Origin: Angiostrongylus vasorum | Lineage: Eukaryota; Nematoda; Chromadorea; Rhabditida; Metastrongylidae | Reading direction: 5' to 3' | NCBI GenBank assembly: GCA_018806985.1 | Contig: JADANN010000200.1 | Coordinates: 210,001 to 274,000 of the forward strand | DNA: 64,000 nucleotides | Position numbers and translations under genes: made by a program | Shown here: positions 42,521 to 52,500 of the stretch, piece by piece | How positions within the stretch are numbered: position 1 is the stretch's first letter | How the letters are laid out: every line of letters begins with the position of its first letter | The notes under the pieces: model-generated | Told to the model about the DNA's origin: nothing | What the model saw: only the letters and a program-made list of their open reading frames with translations | The model's database searches: none

Positions 42521-43460
42521 AGTTGCTGCAAAATTTTGGGCTAGTATTAGAAAATCATGGAGACAGCAAAGCAGTTCATGCCAGCAGCGAGGTATTACTG
42601 AAGAAATAAGGAAGATTGGCCACGCCCATCTCTTCGTTTCAGCAGTGTTTCATGGCATGCCAAATGATAGAAGGACATGGAAATGAAAAAAAAGGAGTGG
42701 GAGAAGTTCAAACAGCGCCAATCTTATAATCAACGTTAAGAAGCAATGCACAGGATCAAGCCGAAGGATCTTTACATGTTGCAGACTACCTCAGTGTACC
42801 GCACTAAACTCGTCCAGTATAAAACAATGAAAAGTCGGATAGGTGAGCGGATATCTGGTGATTTACTTGCCGAATATCGCTGGTAAGTGGATGTTTTTAG
42901 ATTTCTGATGAAAATAATCTGCGGGAATCCGTCTGCGCAAAATCAACAAGGAAACAAAGTCAACATCGTTACTACAGCTTGTACGCCGTTAACTCCTTGC
43001 ACCGTTTAGCGTGACTCTCTGAACGGAATGCGAGCAATTTTTCGTTGACTGCGGAGTGCTTGGGTTCTTCACAGTGAAGAAGAATTGTTCAATATTTAGA
43101 GTGGTTTAGGGGTTGCGAACGTGACAGAATAGTAGAGGATACTTTGCTTTATCGTTCTATGGGTATGAATGATGTGCATGCTACTGTTTGCTGCTTCACT
43201 GCTGTTCATTATGCAAACATATTGTCGTCAGCACTTTGTATTATTGCACCCACTTTGAGTTCATTTCGGTGTTTTTTATATCTACCCATTCCACACAATG
43301 ACGACATTGCTTAAAATGAATTGAGAGTTACTTGCTGTTTAAACTGGCAGTCAATAAACTGTTTCAAAAAAGATTCTTTCACAAATCATTAAATGTAATG
43401 GGTGGTTTCTCTGGCCTCACTTTCACTATTTTCATAGGCTTTCGATTACCAGTCGACTGA
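42521..43460. other. Intergenic, unassigned
   Basis: No gene or repeat recognised. Confidence 0.4.
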
Positions 43461-43464
43461 ATAT

Positions 43465-43840
43465 AGGGGGCGGATATCACAACGGTAGTGATGTCCATCA
43501 TCACGACCATTATGCTAGTTCGATTCCGGGCCAACCAAGTCTCTCATCTCTGCGGGGTCGGGAAATTTGTATCGGAGTTGTCTGGGAAAATAAAAAAAAC
43601 ACTCTTTGCAATCCTATTGAGAACGCTCCAGCCCGGCTTGCACAGGACTCCAGGGAGAATTGCTCGACCAGCATTCCACGGCATTGAAGATGAAATGGAA
43701 ATCCTCACGCAGCAACCGAAACCACACCTAAAAGTTGGAAGATCTTCGTGGACAGTGGAAGCGAGGAAACGAATCTAGTGTGAGAAATGTTGGGATGCGC
43801 GCAATAGACGTGAAGACGGATTAAATAAAATAAAAAAACA
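43465..43840 (+). mobile_element. SINE2 copy
   Basis: CGGATATCACAACGGTAGTG (A-box-like), TAGTTCGATTCCGGGCC (good B box), CTCTGCGGGGTCGGGAAATT, TTGTCTGGGAAAATAAAAAA, GCTCGACCAGCATTCCACGG and GGGATGCGCGCAATAGACGT, then ATTAAATAAAATAAA. The best SINE2 reference in the window. Confidence 0.82.
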
Positions 43841-44154
43841 AAAAAAATCGGCTGATGAAAGTGGACATTATAGTGTCCATGCAGTCTCCTGCTCCAAGAG
43901 CGTACGACACCATAGTGTTCGCAGCGTTCGTTTTGGGTCAGCGAAATCTTTCTCCAATAGTAATTGGTCAACACTTTTTCACCATTTTTGCACAACAACG
44001 AAGGATAAAGGAAGGACAATTAGCTGTTAACCAGAAACCTACCGCAAATCCTACTATATCAGTTTCAAGCAGTATGACGGTTACAGCTTTGAAAAAATAT
44101 GGGCAGAAATTTGAAGCGCTAAGATTTTTTTCCTGCCCCAATTTTTGAAAACTG

Positions 44155-44520
44155 AGAGTAAATAGCGCAACGGTAGTACTTCTATTTATTAAGCCGACGG
44201 AACAACCTACCAGTGTGCCGGTCCGACCTCGCCCAGAACACATCAAGCCTCATGTTCATTAGGGGGTAGGAAATTGTTCCCAGGCATGGCTCGAACAGTT
44301 CTTTCACTGCAATCCAAGTTGTGACCTTTGGATCCCAAGGACAATCAACTCCTCTAACAGTCAGCAGCATTTATACTTATATGACGAAGTGAGAGTAATC
44401 CTCAACCGGCAGCAGAACTCTCATGCAAAGCGTTCGAAGATTTTCGTGGATGGTCGGTACGAGGAAGTTAATCGGATGCAAGAAGTGCTGTGTTCCGCAT
44501 AGTGTGGTAAATGTTATTTC
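44155..44520 (+). mobile_element. SINE2 copy
   Basis: AAATAGCGCAACGGTAGTAC (A-box-like), GGTCCGACCTCGCC (B-box-like), AGGGGGTAGGAAATTGTTCC, TTTCACTGCAATCCAAGTTG, AGCAGCATTTATACTTATAT and GTGCTGTGTTCCGCATAGTG. Confidence 0.72.
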
Positions 44521-45690
44521 GATTCATGTAATAATAATAGAAATAATGATACATTGTTGAAAACCGAATTTAATGCTTTGATTTAGCTACAGGATAAATG
44601 GGCAGTACTTTATTTAAGGCTCCATGAGGTCGTTAAAAAAGACTTCCTGCTGTAAAAGTAGTTGACATTTCGGAACCTTAGTCTTCTTCAGGACCGCTGT
44701 AATCTAAAGAAACAGCTATTTTATAAGAAATTCGTGAAATTACTGGTATGACGAAGGCAATTACTGTTTGCTTTTTTCTATACGTCACAAGACGTATGTG
44801 AATGCCAAGTGGGCCTATTGTTTGTCATCTATAAACTAGAAAATAACTGGATAACTGGAAAACGAAGTGTTTCATAGAAAGACGCAATTTGTCAGAAAAG
44901 TTTGCTTGGTGGTAGTACGACTACTGCAGTTCATTTATGAACGATGAGCCCCACATCCCCACTAGTGTATTACCGCTTTTTTATGGCTAGAGGATGCGAT
45001 GTATATTTTGAGGTTCATTCGCTCGACAGGGTCACCTAAGTAAAACACCACCTTGACATACTTATCTGGAATCCCAGCTAAGTATAAACCAGACAATAAA
45101 GGATGCCACGTTAGCTATCATTACGGTGCTCTTTGTGTTTCTCAAATAGTCAGATCCTGCTCGGCGGCAGCTCTATTGGGACGCTAATAGAAGCTTTACT
45201 GCTGTCTGCTTGAATAAAGGGGTCTAAGATGACAAAAGTTGTGTAAGGAACCATTGTCTAATAACTGTATTAGTTATAGGCAGAAAATGCGCTGCTTATA
45301 TTTTCCTCACAAGTGGTCGCTATTAGAAATGTGAAAACAAAAAAACAGGAAGACATACGAAAAAAAACTTCGGAAGTGAAGACAAATAAATCATTTCGGT
45401 TAAAGGACGATTATCTCCACCGGAACAACATTACATCAAAACCCTTTTCCAAACAAAAATGTCGATAGGCAAATTGCTAGAGGTTACGCGGCTCTTTGAT
45501 CTGCTTCAGAAAGACGCGCAGCAGATACATCAACTGGAGGAAATTACCCTTTGCAGTTTTCAACGCTTTCATAGATGTACTAATGTAGTTTGAAATACCA
45601 ATAAAGGTGAAGGAGGTATAGCAGTTGGCTGTTCACTAGTTTACCGAACACGCGGGCCAGATGAGTTTTCCTTATTCAGCGGTGGTTAAA
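44521..45690. other. Mostly unassigned
   Basis: 44655-44705 (AGTTGACATTTCGGAACCTT, AGTCTTCTTCAGGACCG) resembles a minus-sense PLE hairpin motif. Otherwise nothing. Confidence 0.4.
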
Positions 45691-45699
45691 TTACTATTA

Positions 45700-45930
45700 G
45701 ATATGTACTGGAAAGCTCACTCTAATCCACAAAGGCCAATGATTGTCTGTACAATGCCCTGGTAGTAATAACAAAGTACTTCACGGAAAATCGACTTGAC
45801 CAACAATGCACGATATTCATGAAGAAAAATTACTCAAGCATCCCAACCCAAGTGAAGAACTGAAAGCCTTCGTGAACGATGAATGCACAACAGCTAAGCG
45901 AATGAAAAAATTAGTCTAGAGATTGGCATA
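45700..45930 (+). mobile_element. SINE2 3' body fragment, old
   Basis: GAAAATCGACTTGACCAACA, ATGCACGATATTCATGAAGA and TTCGTGAACGATGAATGCAC correspond to SINE2 body blocks. Confidence 0.45.
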
Positions 45931-46367
45931 ACATGAGGATTTGCGTCGTCTAAGTGAGAAAAGACACATGTGCCACTTAAAAATGAAGAAACTTCTATGT
46001 AAAAAATAAAGAATGCGTTACAGTGACATATTGTCATCTTGGAGCGAAAAGTGGTCAGCTCATCACAGGGCTCATCATTGCACTGTATTGCACCGTTCTG
46101 GAGAAACCCTGGATTCTAATGTCTACGTGAGCCTGCAGCTTCACGACCAAATTCCACTCATCATAACTGCAATTCCAAGCGGAAATTTAATCTCAAGTGG
46201 GAAATATAAAACTTCCATGAGCTTATAGATGGGTATCCTGTGAATGACAAACCTGTTTTAGGTGGAAATTCAACACGTTAGATTATTGTCTTCTCTAGAT
46301 GAAGTAGTAGACAATTCTTTGGTATCATGATTTTTATCACTCGTAAATAAAGACTGTAGCATTTAAG

Positions 46368-46480
46368 ATAATGCTGAGATATTTGCAAAACTCCGGATCA
46401 CAGGTGTCTGGGGAACGAACGTCCTTTCCGGGGGAGTAAAAAAATTAAAAGTAGGCAGCAAATAAAAAGGTTGAGACTGT
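46368..46480. mobile_element. SINE3 fragment, rearranged
   Basis: GCTGAGATATTTGCAAAACT and CCGGATCACAGGTGTCTGGG (minus-sense SINE3), then GTCCTTTCCGGGG and a plus-sense tail AAAAGTAGGCAGCAAATAAA. A short remnant of the foldback type. Confidence 0.55.
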
Positions 46481-47250
46481 AACATTTATTTGAAAAGGCG
46501 CTAACATGATTTCACATACTGGATAGAAGGATCACGAGAGAGTGATCTGAGAAGAAACCACTTTTCAAACGTCACTCAGTGAAGCCATCCAATATTTTTT
46601 AATTCTAAAATAAAGCCACAGTTTCTCATAACGAGATATCAATCGTGTCCTTAACTTTGGGAGTACTTGAGAAGACATGGAAACTCGAATCTTATTCGCC
46701 AACAGTCAAGTTTAGCAGCTTTTTCCCCAAAGATTTTCAGCCTTAAAACTACTGCGTCAAAAAAATTGCTACCAATAAACGATCTTTTTTTCTGTCACGG
46801 TGCCCTTTTAAGAAGGACTAGAATAAAAAAATTCATTTAACTTCAATTAAGTTCTGCGATCTATTAATGTTTACTTTTTCGTCGAGCAATAGTTCTCTTT
46901 CCATCATGTGTCCTGTTTTAACGTCATCGTTTGTTTTGAAAAAATTTCCCATACCCTATCATATCGAATTAAGTTCGGCTTTCGTTTATCGTCATCCAAC
47001 AGTTATTTGAATAACTGCTAATATGGCACTCAGCGAAAGATAATAACACCTCCGATAGACGCCGAAGAGATACGGATTGACGGTATGACGTGATGAAAAG
47101 TGCGCATGATGAGCAATTTTAACTACTAATGGAAGCAGTAAACATGTGCGATGTGCAATTTGTAGAAGGGATAGGGGAATAAAGAATATACGATCCACTA
47201 TAAAGAAGAAAAAACTTTGCTGCCATGACGTTGCGAGTTTTCACCCTTTT
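46481..47250. other. Intergenic, unassigned
   Basis: No gene or repeat recognised. Confidence 0.4.
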
Positions 47251-47251
47251 C

Positions 47252-47625
47252 GGTTGTTTACCGCCTCATCGTAGCTGGGAGGTGTTCTTAGTGTCGAGCT
47301 ACGATGTACAACGAGAGGATTCATTCGCCGAACAGGGCTTCCCAAGTTAAGAAGAAGTCCGGCGTTTCCATCAGGAAGCCCACCTAAGAGTAAACCAATG
47401 CCAGGGTCCACTATCGTGCTGATATCGAACTAGTCATAAGCTAGTAAATCTCTCTGTGATCCACAAGGGCAGTGTCTGCCTGTGATGGTGACGACCTGGG
47501 GCAGACTCTGGCTGGGCTAATCTCGGCGTTCCAGGGAACTACAATGGCCAAACTAGCAAATCCCCAAAAAATGGAAAATGTGATGGGGCCAGCACAATCA
47601 GTGGAAACGGGTGGTCCAAGTATCC
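47252..47625 (-). mobile_element. R1 repeat, copy d
   Basis: CCGCCTCATCGTAGCTGGGA, GTGTTCTTAGTGTCGAGCTA, AGTCCGGCGTTTCCATCAGG, ACGACCTGGGGCAGACTCTG and CATTTTCC, in the same order as copy b. The GTCAAAGT-side end is eroded. Confidence 0.72.
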
Positions 47626-47924
47626 ATGTAAATATCATAAGTGACAAAATGGATGACGAAAAACTGTCAACTGTTTTGTCCCCTTCACTTGTTACAGCTC
47701 ACTCCTATAAGGAAACAGAGTCGTACATACACTGCTATTCTCTTTTCAAATATTCCTAATAAACAAAATACCGCATTAGTGGGCTAGTTGAATAATTATT
47801 CCGTTCTTCATGGAAAAATGAGCCATGATGAAATTGAAAAAAAGTTGAATTTCGCTTGAAGCAGGATATTGCGTCACCAGATTTTATTTAAACGTTGCTT
47901 TACTTACTTTATCTCTTTAGAAGA

Positions 47925-48110
47925 AACCTCCAAACATGTATTGTGCGGAGGCGAACGTTTATTCCATTAGATTCGTTTCGTTGAATTCATTATCCACGAA
48001 GATCTTCGAACTAGCGTGTAGGTTCCACTGCTGTTCCAGAACTTTTGGCTTTCTTTATGAAAAGTCCAGGATGCTGGTCAAGTCGATTCTCGCTGAAGAA
48101 AACCTGATCC
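47925..48110 (-). mobile_element. SINE2 fragment, minus strand
   Basis: TTATCCACGAAGATCTTCGA, ACTTTTGGCTTTC and GCTGGTCAAGTCGATTCTCG are reverse-complement SINE2 body blocks. Confidence 0.55.
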
Positions 48111-48184
48111 TAACATATCCTCTAAGAGTGCTCATTAGTGTAGCGCATAGAGGAGAGGTTCCACCACAAGTCCGATAGGAATTT

Positions 48185-48980
48185 ACCGATCCCAAAACAA
48201 ATAGCACGGCTTGCAAAGGTAATTAATGATTAATGGAGAAAATGCCATTTTGAGGTGTTCAGGAGAGGGAATGACAATGAACGAGATGAACGATCATTGA
48301 CTATAGATAACAATATTTTCATGGAAATAGTCGATAACGATCGCCAAGAGGCAGCCTTATAGGCATCTTTTTGTAAGAAAGAGTGTCCTTCCTTTTCAGA
48401 GCACACTAATATACTGAAAGGTGAGGAAGTTCGACTAATGGATGCTCGTAGTTTCAAAAATGGACGAAGCTTAAAGAATAAAACCTCGTACATTCGATTC
48501 TTTCAGAAAACTCTACCAAACCGTGCCTTCGCTAAAATAGACGATGTAAAGGAAAATCGACTCCTTACGAAAAAAAGTGCGAATTATCCTGCTCAGTATT
48601 TGTCAGACAACTCTTTGATAAACGTTTCTGTGTGCAATAGCCGTGCTCACTGGGTGCTCATTCGCAATAGAATTCAACTACCCTTTTATTTCCAAAATTT
48701 GGTGATACAACCACATTAGAACAGGTGTTGTTAAAAAATTTATAATAGTTTGCACGAAATAGATGAAATCGGAAAGGGCCAGTGCTAATGACTCCAGACT
48801 AACTGCAAATTAGACTATGCCAGCATATTTAGCTGATTATCATCTCGAAAGTGAATGTGTTCGAATGCGGAACACTAATTTACTTCTTACTCTTAAGACT
48901 TCACTCCATTTCACTTTTAGTTCGTCAGACGCTCAGATCAACGAATTTAAAGGCGAAGCTGATGCGAGATTAGTATAGGA
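48185..48980. other. Intergenic, unassigned
   Basis: The open frames at 48230-48493 (minus) and 48438-48719 (plus) have no domain or splice support. Confidence 0.4.
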
Positions 48981-48984
48981 TTCG

Positions 48985-49090
48985 TTGTCGTTGTTATCGC
49001 CGTTGTTGTTGGTGCTGCTGGTCGGTGGCTGACGTTTCTGCGATTTCGCCTTTCTCAGAGCAGTGCTGTTTCGAGTGGGACGCACTGAGC
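48985..49090 (-). mobile_element. PLE end fragment with GTTGTC-rich flank
   Basis: CGTTGTTATCGCCGTTGTTG, then GGCTGACGTTTCTGCGATTT and CGCCTTTCTCAGAGC: the minus-sense hairpin motif plus the flank seen at 51480. Confidence 0.65.
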
Positions 49091-49214
49091 TCACCAAGAT
49101 CAGTTAATGAGATCATATAAATAAATATATTAACTATTTCTGCCAAGCTTTGTAGAAAATCGGTCTTCGAGTTAAAAGCAAAGCATTCAGTAATCAGAAA
49201 GAGTCAACATACTT

Positions 49215-49405
49215 CACAATGTTTACCGTTTTTTATTTACTGCCTAGCATTTTTAATGGCAGGCTACAATGAGAAATATAACTACAACGATGCTGAGATA
49301 TTTGCAGAACAAATAATATCTCAGCATCGTTGTAGTTATAATTCTGCCTTGTAGTACCCTGCCATTAAAAAATAGTAGGCAGTAACTAAAAACGGTAAAG
49401 ATTGT
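49215..49405. repeat. SINE3-tail foldback
   Basis: ACTGCCTAGCATTTTTAATG, GCAGGCTACAATGAG and AACTACAACGATGCTGAGAT are followed after about 25 bp by ATCTCAGCATCGTTGTAGTT, ACCCTGCCATTAAAAAATAG and GTAGGCAGTAACTAAAAACG. An almost perfect 85-bp inverted repeat made from the SINE3 3' end alone. Confidence 0.85.
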
Positions 49406-49409
49406 GATT

Positions 49410-49690
49410 ATAACTAAAAGCCTCAGCTTAACAGGGCTCAATGCCGTTTTGTCCTCCCCAGATCAATCCCGTTGACGGGTGATTGCTGATGGCAAAGATC
49501 GATAGAACTAGCTGAGAGACCGGCGAAACGAAGGACCCGCATGGTGTGGTGGTGAACGCGTTACTCCCCGGAAAGGACAATAGCGCGTTCGTTCCCCCAC
49601 CATAGGCACCTGCGGTCCAGAGTTTTGCAAATATCTCAGCTTCGTTGAAGTTATATTTCGCAATATACCCTGCCATCAAAAAGAGTAGGC
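49410..49690 (+). mobile_element. SINE3 copy, first of a tandem pair
   Basis: Head TGTCCTCCCCAGATCAATCC and CGTTGACGGGTGATTGCTGA. tRNA-like part CATGGTGTGGTGGTGAACGC to GCGCGTTCGTTCCCCCACC. 3' body GCAAATATCTCAGCTTCGTT, CCCTGCCATCAAAAAGAGTA and GGCAGTAGGC. Confidence 0.85.
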
Positions 49691-49980
49691 AGTAGGCAAA
49701 AAAGGTTAAAATTGTGATTATAACTATAGCCTCAGCTTAACTGGGTTCAATGCCGAATTGGGCTCCCCAGATCAATCCCGTTGACGGGTGATTGCTGATG
49801 GCAAAAAGATCGATAGAAGTAGCTGAGAGACAGGCGAAACGAAGGACCCGCATGGTGTGGTGGTGAACGCGTTACTCCCCGGAAAGGACAATAGCTCGTT
49901 CGTTCCCCACCGCAAACGCCTGTGGTCCAGAGTTTTGCAAATATCTCAGCATCGTTGTAGTTATACTTCACAATGTTTGC
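49691..49980 (+). mobile_element. SINE3 copy, second of a tandem pair
   Basis: Repeats the same blocks in the same orientation right after the first copy and differs at only a few positions over 260 bp. It ends at CAGCATCGTTGTAGTTATAC, before the usual 3' tail. Confidence 0.85.
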
Positions 49981-50391
49981 TTTTTCAAACAACTTAAAAT
50001 TCTGAAAGAGACATAAATCGTAACTAATTCGCCGCTGAAAAACTTGGATTTCTTTCCATAGACACTTAGAAAAAAGTGTCTATGGTCATTGAATCAAAAT
50101 GTTCAAAGACGAAGTACAAAAAAACGTCAATGGCATTATCCTGTTATTCCACGGTCAATGAAGCAACCTGAATAATTTTAGATTGTACTTAGATCTATGA
50201 CGCACAAACAAGAGCTGTAATCTAAGCACGGGAACAAGAACTCTCCTGAGCTAGGAATTTGAAATCCTGTGAAAGAAAAAAATCTGATGTATCCGAAGCA
50301 TATCATACACCCATGAAGGATTCAAATTGTTACTTAGTCTTTTCTGGAACGGTTATTTAACAGATAAAATTGCTGTCGTTCTGATGGAATG
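49981..50391. other. Intergenic, unassigned
   Basis: A short perfect inverted pair (GACACTTAG region, AAAAAGTGTCTATGG near 50060-50085) is present. No gene. Confidence 0.4.
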
Positions 50392-50662
50392 CTATTTCAA
50401 CCAAAAGGAAACAAGGTTTTTTTTTCTAATTAATAAGGTCCTTTGAATGTCTGCAATTAATTTCTCGGAATCAGTTTCTCTTATAGAAAAAGGAACTACG
50501 GCTGATCCATTTGTGAGGATGTGAGTGAGTACTTCAAATCCTGAAGCTTCCGCGAACTCGAACACGAACTTTGTTAACCCCATGGTTAATAGTTAGAAAT
50601 GATGAGTAGAACGAAGGAATTCACTAACCTGGACTACATCTGTGAATGGAATACTCATGAGT
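50392..50662 (-). CDS. Candidate 3' exons of an unrecognised gene
   Basis: Exon 50629-50662 (after TTTTTTTACAG, before GTTAGT) ends in frame MSIPFTDVVQ. A 60-bp intron would end at AACAAAG, and the last exon (50392-50568) reads FVFEFAEASGFEVLTHILTN, then GSAVVPFSIRETDSEKLIAD, and ends at a TAG after VSFWLK. The peptide composition looks like real coding sequence and the first acceptor is strong, but the second acceptor is poor. I found no further exon in phase upstream. Alternatively the 64-codon frame from the ATG at 50581 is used alone. No family recognised. Confidence 0.35.
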
Positions 50663-50669
50663 CTGTAAA

Positions 50670-51465
50670 AAAAAATGATTGCTGATCGCTTCTGACAGGA
50701 ATCTTTCACTCAGTAACCATTCAGTACGTTAATGGAAGTCGTTCAATAGATAAATCACTCTGCAACTCAATAATGTATCATCAGAATCTTCACACGCTCG
50801 GTATGCATCTTGCAATTCTTCACCTTCCTACGTTCTATGGAATGATAATCGATTTACCTGTCGTTCTATCATAAAATTTTTCCCCGCCTGTAGGTTACCT
50901 TAAGAGAGTTATCTTTATTTATTTAAAAGCAATTGCTGAGAAACTCGAAATGACATCGTAGCCGCGATGAAGCTGTTATTATTTTGGTAACCTATAAGTC
51001 ATAACTCTAAGCATAAAGTACACTAAGGATTTGCGACAAACAGCATCAGTTAGAGAATGGATTGTCTCATATACGCGATCTTATTAAGAAAATTGTTAGC
51101 TACATCCTCTGTAATCCTAGGAATGCTGGAATTATGGTGTGATACGAGGTGTCTCAAGTAAAGCTCATTTTCGTCTTATCCTCACAACATTAATACTTAG
51201 TAGGCCTCATTCACTGTTCAGGACAGAGAACTTCCTTGTTTGTACATAAGAACTGTTAAGAAGTCTTAGAAGATATATTTAAGAAGGTAACAGGGTTTTT
51301 TTTTCTTCATCACGGTTAAAAAATTTGGTAGTTCTTATCTGCTACTAAAGCCTGACAAGCCGTCACTGGTTGATACTGTGGTTTGACAATCCTTTGACCA
51401 TTATGGGAAAATAATTTTTTTCCATATTTATTTATATGATCTTATAAACTGATCTTATTTAGCAA
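50670..51465. other. Intergenic, unassigned
   Basis: A 30-bp exon-like segment at 50858-50887 (minus, between CTACAG and GTAAAT) cannot join 50662 without a stop. No repeats recognised. Confidence 0.35.
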
Positions 51466-51469
51466 ATGC

Positions 51470-52200
51470 GAGATTGCTATAGGTCTTCGTTGCCGTTGTC
51501 GTTGTTGTTGTCGTTGCTGTTTGTGTTGTTGATCGACGGCTGACGTTTCGGCGATTTCACCTTCCTCAGAGCCTCTACGTATTTTATACAAGAATACTTT
51601 AATTATTCGGTGGAAAAAAAGGCTATAGTATTAATGAATATCAAACTTTTAAATAGACGCCATGTTGATCAGAAAGGCAACTCACCGTGATGTAACGAGT
51701 TGGACTGTCCCACGCATTGTTCACGTGGGGTCGTGAGCAAGACACACCCAGGGGTCAAAATATCATTTTGAAATAGGGCGCCAGGTCACGTGTGATAGTG
51801 AGGCGTTCGTCTTTCCGGTTCACCTTTGGATTTTTTGAAATTTATCCAGAACGCTTCAAGAGTTCTGCGCATTGATGTTTTCGACTCCTGCGCTAGGACC
51901 CATACAGTCACTTCAAATTCATCGCTGTTGTGCCTTTGTGCCCTGTGCATAGTTAGAGGAGTGTTTTGACGATTTTCCATTTTCCCATTTGGGTGTGCTT
52001 TTACGCGGACACAAAGTGGTCTTGCCGGTTTCCTCAATGTATTCCTCACCGCATGCGTTACATGAGATCAATTTTTTTATACCTGAACTCATGCGATCAC
52101 CGTCTCTCCCGTTAGGACAGATCATACAGTTCTCTGAGCTGCACAAACGATCACAGAGACGGTTGCGAACAAACTGACGGCGGAGGGTATTGGGTGGGAT
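51470..52200 (-). mobile_element. Penelope-like element, 3' half only, minus strand
   Basis: The 3' end is at the low coordinate: GTTGTTGTCGTTGCTGTTTG flank, then GGCTGACGTTTCGGCGATTT and CACCTTCCTCAGAGCCTC (minus-sense hairpin motif). The endonuclease region follows at 51786-52180. RT is absent. It belongs to a subfamily with GTTGTC-rich flanks, shared with 48985 and 54190. Confidence 0.78.
51786..52180 (-). pseudogene. PLE GIY-YIG endonuclease, frameshifted
   Basis: RQFVRNRL-like start, then CSSENCMICPNGRDGDRMSS and KKLISCNACGEEYIEETGKT (YIE instead of YIG). After a shift it reads RPLCVRVKAHPNGKMENRQN and ALESKTSMRRTLEAFWINFK-like sequence. The changed YIG glycine and the frameshift indicate loss of function. 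Confidence 0.72.
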
Positions 52201-52259
52201 GTCTGAATTTTGAATTATTTTCTACTTTTCTTTTTAGTGATGAGCTATTATGAGGTTAA

Positions 52260-52500
52260 TGCAAAACTTGACTCCGTAAAAGTTTTGGCTCCTAAGCCGT
52301 CTTCAGAGTCGGGATGATTCGACTCGATTATACCGAGTCCTTCATTCTTGTGATTTGATCGCCTCAAGTCCAACCAAATTGAGTAGAACACCTGTGCTCT
52401 TCATTCGAAGCGACTGAACTAACACGGCGTGAAGAACGAGAGCTAGTCAAAACGCTAGTTGAATAAATTTTTATGTTTACCCCGTCTTAGCTTACCAAGC
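52260..52500 (-). mobile_element. Possible PLE end relic
   Basis: AGCCGTCTTCAGAGTCGGGA resembles the minus-sense hairpin motif in part, and CGTCTTAGCTTACCAAGC resembles the outer flank. Weak. Confidence 0.3.

Noticed and set aside
50858..50887. 30-bp exon between CTACAG and GTAAAT
   Set aside because: Its only open phases do not connect to the candidate exon at 50629-50662.
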